Source of the DNA: Melieria omissa
Lineage: Eukaryota > Arthropoda > Insecta > Diptera > Ulidiidae
DNA length: 64,000 bases
Reading direction: 5' to 3'
Assembly (NCBI GenBank): GCA_963971225.1
Contig: OZ020268.1
Span: 48,720,404-48,784,403, forward strand
The notes under the pieces were generated by a model. That model ran no database searches, was not told where the DNA came from, and saw nothing but the letters and a program-made list of their open reading frames with translations. Of the stretch, positions 1-11,562 are shown in pieces. The translations under genes were made by a program, and so were the position numbers. Position 1 is the stretch's first letter, and each line of letters begins with the position of its first letter.

Positions 1-1601
1 ATAACCTTAAATTCTGCCACAGCCTGTCGACTGCGGCAACAACACTGCCTCCATGTCTAGAAATCCACTGACTACAGCCATCCATTGTCACAACCATCAA
101 CCCAAACCTGGACACTCAACGCAGAGTCTATGTAGCATTGACTGACATGGAGTGTCTGCCAGACGAGTGCCACCATCTCCTTTTGGCTGCGAACTTCTGG
201 GCGCACGTAGTGCACAGTGTACACCCAAATACACTAGCACGTACTCGAATGTATGTATGTGTGCCTGTAGTCTTGTGCTGCAGTCAAATTATGTACAACT
301 TCGTTATAACCCAGCGAGAAATGGATAGGTGTCTCAGTTAGAAGTGGGTTGGCTATTAGCAAAGAATATAGAATATAAAGAATACGCATCTTCAAAAATT
401 TGTCAAGCGTGTTTCTTGATGCGGGCGGGAAGAGATGAGCGGAGGCATAGGTTGCGGGAAATTTGCTCGCGCTCAACAGTTTGCGATCTTGTTCGTCGAA
501 GCGGAAGCGAAGAGTAAACAACGAACCAAAGCATCGTCATCGTCGTTTCAACGAAGATGATTCGGGATTCGCTAATGTTTTTGGTGTTGTCGTTTATTGT
601 GTGTATGCTTTTTTGTGTTGTGATTGCTGAAAAAATTGCTGCAATGTCACCATCAATCGAATCTTTGTGGTGTATGGCTTTTTGCTGGCCAATGCTTTGA
701 TTAATTTAAAAATTTGGTGGTTGATCCCAATTTAAAATGTTTGCAAATATTTTTACGTGGCGAGTTCGAAGTAAAATTATTTGTTTATATTTTCACATGC
801 TTAATTACAATTTTAAGAATATGGGAAAACTACGAAAAAAAAATGAACTGATAGGCATATTGACTTCAAAATTCGTGAAACACTTGAAATTAAAAATAAT
901 TAGATGCGTGTTTTAATTTTTTTTTAATCGAAATCTAACGGAGGGTTAGAAGATTGTATGGAAAAACATAATTTAATAGGTCTATTGACTTTCAATAGGG
1001 CGAAAGCACTACTAAAGCACTAAATAAAGAAATAATAGGACAAGTATTTTGTCATAAGAAAATTGTATTACGGCATGCCTACGTTTAAAAATAGTTTAAA
1101 TGTTCTACACCTGAATGATTCCAATGCGAATGATGTGATCATAAATTTACAATATTAGATTTTCTTATTTTAGTTCTTTTAAACAAGCATTATATGTGGG
1201 CCGTAAGAAAAGTTCCAAAGAACGAGACGGAAAATTATTATGGGTAATAAAAAGTTTTCTTTTCTTTCCAATTCCATTTTTATTGATTACTTATTATTTA
1301 TTTTTTAATTGCCTATAGCGATCATATAGGTCGCCATGCCAGCCATATTTTATTTTCTTTTCTATGATTTTGCGCACACTACAGTCGGCAGTGAGTTCAG
1401 GAGCAATATGCGACGCTGTGCAGGCTTATAGAAGAAGAACAAAAGCCAGCCAGAAAATATAAATCGTTTTACAATTTCAGCTTTTCGCCAGCGCAACAAC
1501 AAGAACAACAGCACATCGTCTTCCTCCTCTTCGGACAATTGAGCGAGAATGAACGAGTGAGCACAGACGCGGCATTCGTGTTTCTATGATTTGCGCTCAG
1601 A
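1..1601. other. Intergenic DNA with a dispersed-repeat fragment
   Basis: No gene is recognisable. The left part is AT-rich. At about 780-1010 there is a diverged copy of the repeat that forms the tandem array at 60890-61890: both contain the string order 'ttgacttcaaa', 'gaaac.acttgaaat', a T-run, 'tttttttttaatc' and 'gtatg.a.aaa'. At 1320-1600 the DNA is more GC-rich with CAA runs, but no long open frame is present. Confidence applies to the dispersed-repeat relationship. Confidence 0.5.
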
Positions 1602-1606
1602 TAGTA

Positions 1607-2645
1607 CAGTAAATAGGTATATTTTACTAAAAAAAAATACTTAATGGCTGAAATTTTGAGGGTATGTTCGGGGGTATGTCCTGAGTCTAAAACTGAGTTT
1701 TCGTATTCGGGGGGGTGGGGGAAGATACTACCCCCTGCTTATTTAGGGGTGAGCTCGTTTTAACTCCTTATCTCCGGTGCTATTGCTCGTACCGACAAGT
1801 CCGAGGGATCAAATTTGTGGGGAATAAAATTATCTTTCTAATGATAATAAAATTGAGGTCATAGGTCGATTAGGTGAATCACAATGGCCGGTCAAAGGTC
1901 AAAAGTGAGGGATAGTTTTCGTTTTTCGTGAATACCGTGAAACCGGTAGGTTTTTTCGCATACTATTTCAATACCATTTTAAAGTACTTGAAATTACCTA
2001 CAAAATGAGTGCTCGAACACTCATCTACTATAAATAGTTTGCCGTCAATCCAACGACCAAGTTGACAGCGCGCGCCGATGTTGAGCCGCGCACGGCGCGA
2101 GAAGTACTCATTGCGCATACATTGCACTCTCTACGTGCTCGCACGTACAGCGCGCGCGGTCAACATCGGCGCGCGCGGTCAACTTGGTTGTTGGATTGAC
2201 GGCAAACTATTTATAGTAGATGAGTGTTCGAGCACTCATTTTGTAGGTAATTTCAATTACTTTAAAATGGTATTGAAGCAGTATGCGAAAAACCTACCGG
2301 TTTCACGGTATTCACGAAAAACAAAAACTATCCCTCACTTTTGACCTTTGACCGGCCATTGTGATTCATCTAATCGACCTATGACCTCGATTTTATTATC
2401 ATTAGATAGATAATTTTATTCCCCACAAACTTGATCCCTCGGACTTGTCGGTACGAGCAATAGCACCGGAGATAAGGAGTTAAAACGAGCTCACCCCTAA
2501 ATAAGCAGGGGGTAGTATCTTCCCCACCCCCTCGAATACGAAAACTCAGTTTTAGACTCAGGACATGCCCCCGAATACACCCTCAAAATTTCAGCCATTA
2601 AGTATTTTTTTTTAGTAAATGTGATTTATTTGTCTCTATTTACTG
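1607..2645. mobile_element. Foldback element, about 480-bp inverted arms
   Basis: The left arm (about 1607-2085) is repeated almost exactly, inverted, as the right arm (about 2159-2645), separated by a GC-rich loop of about 73 bp. By eye the arms differ at only a few positions plus one small indel next to the ends (GTATAT in the left arm against a longer segment in the right). The ends read CAGTAAATAG and CTATTTACTG with TA on both sides (1605-1606, 2646-2647), which fits a Tc1/mariner-type TA target duplication. The palindrome runs three bases further out on each side, so the ends could also be 1604 and 2648 with TA at 1602-1603 and 2649-2650. The 88-codon frame at 2078-2344 is a by-product of the arm. 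No transposase is present, so this is a non-autonomous foldback or long-TIR MITE. Confidence 0.85.
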
Positions 2646-2650
2646 TACTA

Positions 2651-4075
2651 AGAGCATTGTGCTGTCATTTCAAGTGTTTCCTCTTGTTGTCTACCCCCCC
2701 GCATCCAGAAGACGGGTGGCGATATCAACACCCGCATTCAAATTTTTGCTTGTATGAGATGCACACTCTTTATGTTTCATACTTTTTGCTATTAGGCACC
2801 AGGCTACCTGATAGTTGACTGTTTATGGGAGACCCACTTTTGTCCACACGGCTAGCGAAGAGATTCTGGAATAAAGAATCCGCATCCTGTAGGGTATCCA
2901 GGGATACAGGAAATTTTGTAGGAATTGAAATAAAACTTCAACTAAGAATTGATTGAAAATGTAAGTGTTCCGTTCACTTTAAAGGAGGGTAGCCATATAA
3001 GTTGTCATTTTAAGTATCAAATACCATTATTCAAATATAACTTTTAACCAAAATATTATTCCATTAGTGGACATTAACAACTGGAAATCAATGCAACACA
3101 TTATGAGACATGTTTACCAATGTTTCTGTGCATAAAATCAATGTTTGAGGTTTGACTAATTACAGATTTTTACATCGAAGAGGGAAGGTAACAATTGAAA
3201 GTGGCAAACAAGGGTTTCGAATTAAGACTGAAAAAAACGTATTGCTACTATTTTTAACTATTTTACTAGCAGAAAATGGCCGTAAATATGGCAACATTGC
3301 GCCACACTGAATATTTACAACACAGCAAAAAATGGCTGCATCGAAATAGAACAAAATGCGAACCCAGCAATGAAAGTTGGCAACTAGAGGACAGAAAAAG
3401 CATTACCACGATGCAGTTGCAGCAAGGAACAGTCCATATATTCAGTGGACTGCACTGCGCATGAAAGCTGGCGCAGGATTATGGCAACACGGCACCGCTT
3501 TGCTAAAGGGACGCACAGGACTAAGGGGCCAAGAGGCGATATGCAACGTTTCAGCTGAAGTTGAGCGCAGTGCGGTGCAATGAATGTTCCCCTCACATTA
3601 AGAGGAGATAGTAGGAAAGTGGCTTCGTGTACGTGCGGAAATATTTATGTACATACATTTAATACTTACATCCTTGTGTATAGAATGTACATAAAGCGCT
3701 GTCTGACTGTGGTACACTTATTTTCAATATAGGTATGTATAACAGTAATAATATAGATTGTATATATATTCATACAATTCGTAAAAACGATGCTACCAGA
3801 CACATAAGAGACCCATTCCAGCACTGTTAAGCACTGGTGGCAAGGATTGGAGTGGATGCATAACGAAACAAAATGGCTGCAATGAAATCGCAGATTGCTG
3901 ATATAAACTTGAACAGCGAGCGGGATAAGTGCCAGTGTCACTTATTAACATATACACATATACATACATATATGTCGTTCTATTTGCAGAAGCAGTCATG
4001 TTATTCAACTAGCTGAGTGCGACCAAGTGCAAATGTACCTGCTGCACTGGCAACTTTTAGTTGGCTGGCGGCTGT
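2651..4075. other. Intergenic DNA, no gene seen
   Basis: AT-rich sequence without a convincing open frame. The stretch 3460-3600 is GC-richer and could be an untranslated exon or a decayed exon, but it has no recognisable protein similarity. Around 3640-3780 and 3940-3975 there are short ATAC/ATGT simple repeats. Confidence 0.5.
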
Positions 4076-4244
4076 TTAACCCTTTCACTACAAATTTGAT
4101 TCGTTCGATTTGAATTATTGTTGATCTCTTTTACAGCAAACAATGCAACTTTTATCAGTTTTCTTTACCATTTAGATGTGCAAAACTTTACAAGGTAACG
4201 AAACTCTACTCTAGAACGTCTCTGTACTGAGACGAATCGTTTTT

Positions 4245-4480
4245 TTGGGCCAACAACTTAAGGTCGCACTAAGTAACAATTCACCCTAACCTTTAATTTC
4301 TCACACTTGAACTCACGTATCGGCTTTATGGGCCAACAACTAAAAATCGTATAAGCAGCAATTCACCCTAACCTTTAATTTCTCACACTTGGACTAATAA
4401 AGAACTTAAAAACTTCACAAAGTAACGGGGTTTTACTAGTAAGCAAAAATTCACCATAACCTATAATTTCTCACCCAGAC
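4245..4480. repeat. Short tandem repeat, about 3 copies
   Basis: The phrase GGGCCAACAACT followed by a variable part and 'aattcaccctaacctttaat' is repeated at about 4249, 4331 and, in shorter form ('aattcaccataacctataat'), at 4445. Units are about 80-110 bp. It lies inside the TTAA-flanked element. Confidence 0.7.
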
Positions 4481-5100
4481 CCGCAAAACTTGACATAATA
4501 AATGTTTACCATTTTTGACCATTTAGATGTGTTTTTTGGTAATTTGGCATGAGTGGAAAGGTCCTCGAGATTTGACTTTTGGAACATTTATTAATTTTGT
4601 ATTTTTTGTACTGAAGAATGTTATTCAACACTTAAAGAATCATTCGAATAGGTTAAGTAATTAAAAAAATAACCTGCGAAGAACGAGGAACATATTTCAT
4701 TGAAATTGTTAAATTACTCGAGAGCCCCTTTTGGACCTGAGATACGATGTTAGTATGTTCGAAAAAATGTTTTAAAGTGGAAAAAAATCAGATTGGCTCT
4801 TATAACTATTTGACGGTTCTGAAAGCTGTTTAAAGACATGGAGGTAGCATAGCGAAAAACATTCAGCAGCTGGCTTGGCCATGACTACCGTAAGGACAAT
4901 GAAACTCCGGTGGAAAAGATGTTTTACGCGATAGTTAGAAATCGACGGTGAAGAGGGAGACCGTGTCTTCACTAGAAGGTTGAGACGTTCTATCATCTCT
5001 GTGATAAACTACAGAAGGCACACACAAAGTAGAGTCGCCTGGGGAGAACTTTTGCCGCTATTCGGGCTTCGTAAGAAGCTCAAAATAATTCAATGAATAA

Positions 5101-5488
5101 CACAGTGCAACACTGAAAAAAGGGACAAGGTCAAACCCATCTCATTCAATAGAGGACCTCAGTAGATGAAAAAGTGCCAAGGGATTTTTCCCGGAATGTT
5201 CGAGTTTTTCACTACATTTTTCCAAAAAAGGATATTGTGTCATCGACTTCATTTCATTAGCTTTCATTTGACGTAAAAATTATTCCTTTCTAACATTTCA
5301 GTCAAGAGATATGCTGTTTTAAAAGTTTCGGGAAGGGGCTTTAAGCCGCCATCTTTAAACTCAATTAAAAAAAACTCTAACATTCCGAGAAACATCCCTT
5401 GGCACTTTTTCATCTACTGAGATCCTCTTTCGAATGAGATGGGTTTGACCTTGTCCCTCGAAATTGTTTTTGAATTTGTTGCACTGTG
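5101..5488. mobile_element. MITE with TAA duplication, Harbinger-like
   Basis: A 388-bp element with long inverted ends: the first about 105 bp (CACAGTGCAACA, then the 'gggacaaggtcaaacccatc' block, then 'cagtagatgaaaaagtgcca') return inverted at the right end, with one small indel near the tip and scattered mismatches. It is flanked by TAA on both sides (5098-5100, 5489-5491). A 3-bp TWA duplication is characteristic of the PIF/Harbinger superfamily. No coding capacity. It is inserted inside the older TTAA-flanked element. Confidence 0.75.
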
Positions 5489-5752
5489 TAATCAAACCTA
5501 AGTTCGATTGATTGTGGTAACACAATGGACATTTATGACTCTAAATGGGCTTCCACCTACCTACCTAAGGTTACCTTCTAAATAGTTATAGGGTAATAAG
5601 TAGATTTCCTTGAACTTTTTGGTACTCCACGTTCTAACAAACCTCGTAATATGAGGTGTGTCATTTTATTCAAAACCCATCATAAAATATATCCATATAA
5701 CACTAAATAACTTCCACTGTTGCCACCTGGCAACAATACGCGAAAGAGTTAA

Positions 5753-7285
5753 GTCTGTGCGTTGGCCAGTTGTACTTCGTTGCGTATTTAATGACATGAA
5801 ACAAATTATGCACTTTTCTTATGCTTAAAGTGTTCATAAGCAAGCACACGTCTTCATCTGGCAGTTGCACTCAATTTTGTGTTTTACCGACAGTCATTTA
5901 TGACAATTAAATGTCTTATATATGACTGTCATCTATGACAATTAAATGTTTTATAAATGACAAATGACAGTAGATGATAAATTGCAAATTTGATATGCGG
6001 ATTAAACGAGAGAAAATTAAATTTGAAAACGAAATGAAATATCGCAATTGCTTAAGAAGTCGACATTGTATTCAATCTAGAGTGCAGTTTCGGTTAGACA
6101 AGATTTGTTTAAATCTCATTAGCTGTTGTTTGCGAGTGAGAGAATTGTCTCACGTAGGCCCACAGAAAAAAATCCAACGGGTTCGAATCGCAGGATTGTG
6201 AACGGAATTTGACATTGTTAGATCTTAAAATTGAATGTACGAAGAACTTTTCCTGCATTAGAAACAAAATGCATTCTATAACTTGTAGTCACAAGTCTTG
6301 TGAAAACATGTATTGTCCACATTTATACTTTCACATTTAAATTTATTTCATTAACCACATTTAAATTTATATTTCTATTTTGAATCAAAATCTTAAACCA
6401 TGGCCATAATGCTAAGAATATAAAAAAATTTCGCCATTTGTCTATCTCAAGAAACTATTAGTCTTTGATGCCACCAGATCAAACTCTGCACTTGAGGGTC
6501 ATTTTCCCAACAGTAATTGCTGGAGAAAATCTAAATATTGGATCTTGTTTCCCTGTTTCTTCAAGAGAATAGTTTAATTTTATTAAAATGTCTTAAAATC
6601 GCACGATTGTGAGCATCAGTTGACGTTTTTAAATCTTTGATTTGAATGTCCCAGTAACTTTTCTTGCAGAACAGACAAAATTAATCGTGTTGTGTAACTT
6701 GTGGCGACCCCTTGTTGAAACCATATTAAAACCACATTTATATGTTCAATTTGAAGCCAATACATTTTTTTTGCCAAACCTTCAAAATGCTGAGAATTGG
6801 CAACTAACGTGGTTCGTTCGTTATTCTCGAGGAACTATTCACTTTACCACTCCTTTATTCCCCACATTTTACACACTTTATTTACTCACAAGATTAAAAT
6901 CTGCCTAGAGGGTAATCTTTTCTCTTGGTAACAGCAATGCATATTGGATAAAGTGTTTCTTCCTGGACACTTGTGGGTTTTCTTCTACCTATATTCTATT
7001 CTACTTAGGTCCTGTTTGTCTTATTCACAGACATGCGAGGAATGGATTTCATAGCTGACGAAAATATTGATTAAAAATTGTTCTTCTCGTCTTGATTCAG
7101 CACCCGATAGATGTATTTTTTTCTTTACAATCCATGTTTTCAACTGGTTCAAATGAACCAAGAATGGGAATCAGGTGTAAATTTCTTGGGGTAGTTGAAC
7201 TTGAAAAGAAGACAGGTGTTAGTTCTAGAATAAAATTTGCTATAACAAAAGTTAATAAAAAAAAACTGAAATCAATAAAATTCTG
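5753..7285. repeat. Intergenic DNA with two local duplications
   Basis: No gene seen. At 5887-5970 a unit of about 43 bp containing ATGACAATTAAATGT is repeated. A longer tandem duplication of about 410 bp relates 6190-6440 to 6600-6810: both begin with 'cgca.gattgtgA', continue through 'gaatgt', 'cttttc.tgca', 'aacttgt' and 'accacattta', and end in 'aatgctgagaat' or 'aatgctaagaat'. The copies are strongly diverged. Confidence 0.6.
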
Positions 7286-7294
7286 TCGCAGATA

Positions 7295-7600
7295 GGCAGG
7301 GGAAGTGGTTGGCCCTAAGCTAGGGCCAACCTCTTAGGGCTCTCTTAGGCCATATGGCCCACTGTGTTATGATTTGAGGTATGATTCCGTCTGCACTTCC
7401 CATTGATGAGAGCCACTTGATGACTTTGATGAATTTGTCAATGTTGCTTTGGCATCTTTTTTAAGTTCGCTAAGCAATCAGAAACAGCTGGCCCAAGAAT
7501 TGGAACCACGTTTAAGATGCTCAACAGGTTCCTCATGGCTTTTATTTAAACTTCTGCAGCAGCTACAGGGATAAAGTATGTCACTTACTGAAAAATTTTT
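7295..7600 (+). repeat. Dispersed repeat, copy 1 (second copy at 49668)
   Basis: Shares an extended block, in the same order and orientation, with 49668-49960: GCACTTCC, then 'atgagagccac' or 'gtgagagccac', 'ctttgatgaatttgt' or 'ctctgatgaatttgt', 'gaa/aat.t.gctt', 'gctaagc' or 'gcttagc', 'cagaaacagctggcccaag' or 'caggaactgctgatccaag', and a downstream 'gcagcagct' or 'cagctgctt'. The two copies are about 42 kb apart and clearly homologous by eye. No coding frame; probably the remnant of a transposon or retroelement of unknown family. Confidence 0.65.
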
Positions 7601-7744
7601 TGCTTGTAGAGAATTTTCGTAAGAATTTTTTTCTTGTGGAGAATTGACTTGAGATTTTTTTTCGTGTAAAAAATTTTCTTGAGAATTTTTTCTTGTAATA
7701 TCAGTGACCGATCCAATCTCTTCAAATTACTCCACATTCTTAGA

Positions 7745-8290
7745 ACAACTTGCTGGGTTAATCAATAAAAGATTAAATTAGAGATCACAATCTCCTCTTA
7801 AAGTGCAAAACTTAGCCATTTTTAGTTACATTTTTGAAATTTTTACAAGAATTGGTCCTTAAACAATTAGTCACAACTTGTTGGATTAGTTAATGAAAGA
7901 TCAGATTAAAAACATGCTGAATTAGTCAATAAAAAATTTAATTAAAGACTAAAATCTACATTCAAACATTAAGCTAAGCATTTTGTTGTTAAATTTTGGC
8001 AAATTTAATGAGGCTTGCGGTTTTTAAACTTCTTGCTGGGTTAGTTATGGAAAGTCCAGATAAAAGCTTGCTGGATTAGTCAATTAAAAATCAAAGATTA
8101 AAGACTAAAATCTCCATTCAAACTTAAAACTTTGAAATTTTTTGTTATATTTTTTACAAATTAAATGAGATCTGCGGTTGTAAAACGACACAACCCCAAC
8201 TTGCTGGATTGGTTGATAAAAGTTCAGACAGATTAAAGACCAAAATCTTTCCTTAGTCCCTTCTTGTTAATTTTTTATAATTTTAACGAG
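7745..8290. repeat. Degenerate tandem array, unit about 155 bp
   Basis: The phrase AACTTGCTGG.TTAGT followed by 'caataaaa.att.aatta.agac.aaaatct' and then 'aaa..ttagc/aactt' recurs near 7748, 7878-7915, 8030-8065 and 8198. Copies are diverged and contain internal half-unit repeats. No coding potential. Confidence 0.7.
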
Positions 8291-9430
8291 ATCTGGACTT
8301 AATTTATAAAATCGTGGAGCTTTACAGTTTTCAAATGGCAACGTTATACTTTAAAAACTACAAAATGGTTAACCCTGTATTGTATATTTTTATACTTGCA
8401 TATTAAATACATTTGTACTGGCCTTAAATTTAAATAATCAAATATTTTTGCTCACTTTGCAGTCAGTCGACCTGAGAGCACTGCCGCCTTAGTCAACCGC
8501 CCATTGAAAGTGCAGAGAAAACTGCACTAAGCCGTCCAGCACGGCAACTGACAATTAAGTCAACCCAAAATACCGCAACCGGACATTCTAATTAGGCCTT
8601 CCGTTCTTTCAAAATTGTATACGTGTAAATATTCAGTGTGTTTGTATACTCAACAAATGCACAAATGGCAGTAAGGCAGCAACGAAAAGGCAACACTGGC
8701 AGCGGCAGCTATGGATGCAGTCAAGTCGGAAAACTCGCTGTCTCCAGCAAGCACCTGGAATATACGAGTATGAATTGCCGACGCGCATCCTTCGCCTAAT
8801 TAAGTTCAGTTCATTTATGCAACAACAACAAATATTAAAAAAAAAACCTGAAAAAATGAATGAAAACTTTTGCTTTTGTTTTCACTGCATTTTGTTGTAG
8901 TTGTTGTTATAATTATTTCATTCATTGCTAGTAGTGCAGTTTTGAATGCATTTCCAGCTGCCTGCGTCAGTTTAATAAACTAAAAGCAGTGCATATTTAT
9001 TTAAAATATTAACTTGGCAAATGTAAAAAAAAATGGTAAAAAGTTTATTAAAAAAAATGAAATTAAGTACAAATAACGCAATGGAAATAAGTTATAAATT
9101 AAAAATGCATAAATTTAAAGTGAGCACGAAAATGGATGAAATGTACAACAACAAGTTTTGCTAGCAATTGTTGATGTAATGCAAATGGAGCCGCTCGCCC
9201 TTTTCCCGTTTAATGTAAATAAAAGTGCAGTGAATTTCGAAAAGCACGAACTGCACTTCAACTTCCGACACACTTAATTACAACAATAAACATTTTATCT
9301 CTATTATTGCTATTGTGTTGTTGTTGTTATTACTGTTATTGCTAACAGTCCGTAGGCGTATTTTCAGCTTAAATATTTTTAACTATTAAATGCTAACAAT
9401 TGTGTGTAGTTTTATGGTACCTGGACCTAA
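8291..9430. other. Intergenic DNA, no gene seen
   Basis: AT-rich sequence with a moderately complex stretch at 8460-8780 and a few CAA/TTG runs. No convincing open frame and no recognised element. Confidence 0.5.
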
Positions 9431-9437
9431 GACTTAA

Positions 9438-9938
9438 CTCTTTCTCAATGTGGAACATTTGAGACCCAATCGAACATTCTATAGTTTAAGTAAACTTATA
9501 TCCACTTCTTTGTGTTTGTGTCTTAACTCTTTCACAGTGTGGTACATTTGAGACCCAACTGATAATTTTATAGTTTTATTAAAATTTTCCAGAACTAAAC
9601 TCTAAACTTTTACATCCACCTTCTGCGTTAAAAAAACTGCAACTTCTATTGTTGCGACTCAGAAAAATTTTTAGTAGATAAGTCCTGTTTTTTCCACAGG
9701 CATAGGTCCACTAAAATTTAAAATAAAACACTTTACCTACTTTTTTTATTTTTTCTTTACTATGTAAAGACATAACCTTAAAAAAACCTGCAGAATTATC
9801 TTCCTAATACATAAACATTCAATTTATTAATTTTATATTATGCCCAAGACTTCAAACTATTCTAAGGATAAAAAAATGTATTCCTAAAATTATAGAGGGT
9901 TCAGACGTCGACAAAGTAGCAACAAAATAGTGAAAGAA
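9438..9938. mobile_element. TTAA-flanked piggyBac-like element, copy 2
   Basis: TTAA stands at 9434-9437 and 9939-9942. The right part (about 9755-9938) matches the right part of the element at 39746-40267: 'tttactatgt.aaga', 'gacttcaaactattctaagg', 'gagggttcagac', 'acaaagtagcaa' and 'aacaaaatag.gaaag'. The left end (CTCTTTCTCAATGTGG) is duplicated in tandem at 9527 (CTCTTTCACAGTGTGG) with an offset of about 91 bp, so the true left boundary may be either. No coding capacity. Confidence 0.6.
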
Positions 9939-9944
9939 TTAAAC

Positions 9945-10660
9945 TGATCCTAGAATAGATTAGATTAGGTATGGAAGTCGAGCAACAGCTGGCCCTAACA
10001 CCTCGCTTAGACACCGTTTGAATTCTTGGCGTTACCAGATGGATGTCCTTAACGTTAACACTAACCGTACAGATCTATAGCTAACCATCTCTTATAGGAA
10101 ACCTTAGTAGGGCTCTGGCCTTTATTTTGATTAACTCTCCAAAAGTCTTCTTATTTCTTATTAACGAAATTAGTATCGACTCCAGCTTTAACTGAACTCC
10201 AACCACAACTTTAAACTGAACATTGCAATAAAGTTTATTTGTAACATGAGATTTTCTGTAGACTCCCGGACCCAATATAGAAATATAATTTGTCAAATAA
10301 TTTATTATTAATACATAAACAATTGCCGGCTTTGTGCCCAAAACAAACCCAACGCATGGAAGACTATATACAATAATTTTGATAAGGCAATTCGAGACAA
10401 CATACAAAACAAAGAGTCCACAAAAAGCGAGAGCTGAGAGAACACAATTAGTACAAAAGTGAGAACCACAACGAGCCGAGCAACGTGTGAACAGAAACAC
10501 TCTTTTCTCTGGAGTGAAGTTCAACATTAAGCAGTCTTTCACTGTACATACTCTTTCGAATACAAAGATCGAGCAATAAATTAAAGAGCGCGTTTTCGTA
10601 ATTCGAAAACAAAGATCGCGCTACAGTAAGCTATGTGGCTATATTAGTGGCTTATATTAG
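9945..10660. other. Unassigned region with LTR-like traits
   Basis: No recognised gene. A 20-bp near-exact direct repeat (TTCGAATACAAAGATCGAGC at 10555, TTCGAAAACAAAGATCGCGC at 10602) lies near two AATAAA-type signals, which is the kind of layout seen in solo LTRs. I could not find paired LTR ends or a target duplication. A 153-codon hydrophobic frame on the minus strand (10542-10081) covers most of it, but I recognise nothing in it. Confidence 0.2.
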
Positions 10661-10724
10661 CTTAAAAATTTATATAAGAAAAAAATTTAAGATGTAGTTT
10701 GAAAAATTTTAATTTCAATAAAAG

Positions 10725-10995
10725 AAAATAAAATAAAATAAAATAAAATAAAATAAAATAAAATAAAATAAAATAAAATAAAATAAAATAAAATAAAATA
10801 ATATAAAATAAAATAAAATAAAATAAAATAAAATAAAATAAAATAAAATAAAATAAAATAAAATAAAATAAAATAAAATAAAATAAAAAATAAAACAAAA
10901 TAAAATAAAATGAAATAAAAAAAATAAAATATAATAAAATAAAATAAAAAAATAAAATAAAATTAAATTAAATTAAATAATAAAATAAAATGAAA
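10725..10995. repeat. AAAAT pentanucleotide microsatellite
   Basis: About 160 bp of almost perfect AAAAT/AATAA repeats (about 10728-10885) grade into interrupted AAAT/AAAAT units up to about 10995. The phenylalanine-rich minus-strand frame here is only the translation of the repeat. Confidence 0.95.
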
Positions 10996-11063
10996 CAAAA
11001 TAATTTTTTTTTAAATTACTATAAACTGCTAATTTCCCATCACAAATATCATGCCATTTCATC

Positions 11064-11562
11064 ATGAACAGGTTGACAAAAGAACAACGCTTGCAAATCG
11101 TGCAAATTTATTTCGAAAATAATGGTTCAGTTCGCGAAGTTTACCGCAAGCTCCGTCCATTTTATGGTCGACATAATCGTCCATCATCGGTCCATCCATC
11201 GGTTAACCATGGGTCGTTTTCGCACTACGTTTACTCTATGTGATTATACGCATCCGCAGAGACGTCGGACAGTGCGCACCGAAGAAACAATTGCCGCTGT
11301 AGAGCAAAATGTTGAAGAGGACCCGAATGAATCGATTCGCCACCGTGCACAGCAATTGGAGCTTTGTCCATCAACTTTAAAAATTGGACCTGTAGAATTG
11401 GCTTTATTCGAGCCAGCCGCGGCGGCCACATGCCCGAAATCATATTTAAACATTAATGGCATAAAATTATCCTTCCAATAAAGCCAAATTGATGGACATT
11501 AAAATGATTTTCTTGTGTTTTATTTCAATTCTAAGTTCTATACCTCTAAAAAAAACACCCTA
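11064..11562 (+). pseudogene. Mariner/IS630-type transposase relic, internally deleted
   Basis: An ATG at 11064 opens a frame reading MNRLTKEQRLQIVQIYFENN and then SVREVYRKLRPFYGRHNRP, which is the N-terminal helix-turn-helix region typical of a widespread insect mariner/IS630-like transposase family. The frame then breaks and resumes in another frame with RRRRTVRTEETIAAVEQ and EDPNESIRHRAQQLELCPST, the second helix-turn-helix. After 'LK' the sequence jumps to a C-terminal tail (RGGHMPEIIFKH then stop, near 11410-11450), so the whole catalytic core is deleted. The right end closes with a T/A-rich inverted-repeat-like tip ending ACACCC before TA (11561-11562). No matching left end is visible; the AAAAT microsatellite begins just upstream. 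Clearly non-functional. Confidence 0.8.

Larger units (their letters stand above)
4080..5748. mobile_element. TTAA-flanked, piggyBac-like non-autonomous element
   Basis: Bounded by TTAA at 4076-4079 and 5749-5752. The left end reads CCCTTTCACTAC; the right end, on the other strand, reads CTCTTTCGCGTATTG followed by GTTGCCA. The right end matches that of the element at 39746-40267 (CCCTTTCGCTATTTTG then TTGCCA), which supports a shared family. TTAA duplication and CCC-type ends are the known hallmarks of the piggyBac superfamily; the assignment is inference because no transposase is present. The interior contains a three-copy tandem repeat (4245-4480) and a nested MITE (5101-5488). Confidence 0.5.

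Noticed and set aside
6165..6205. tRNA-like T-loop (GGGTTCGAATCG)
   Set aside because: The bases around it do not form the five-pair T stem, and no anticodon or acceptor stem can be drawn.
10662..10898. Phe-Ile-Leu-Tyr repeat frame
   Set aside because: Translation of the AAAAT microsatellite.
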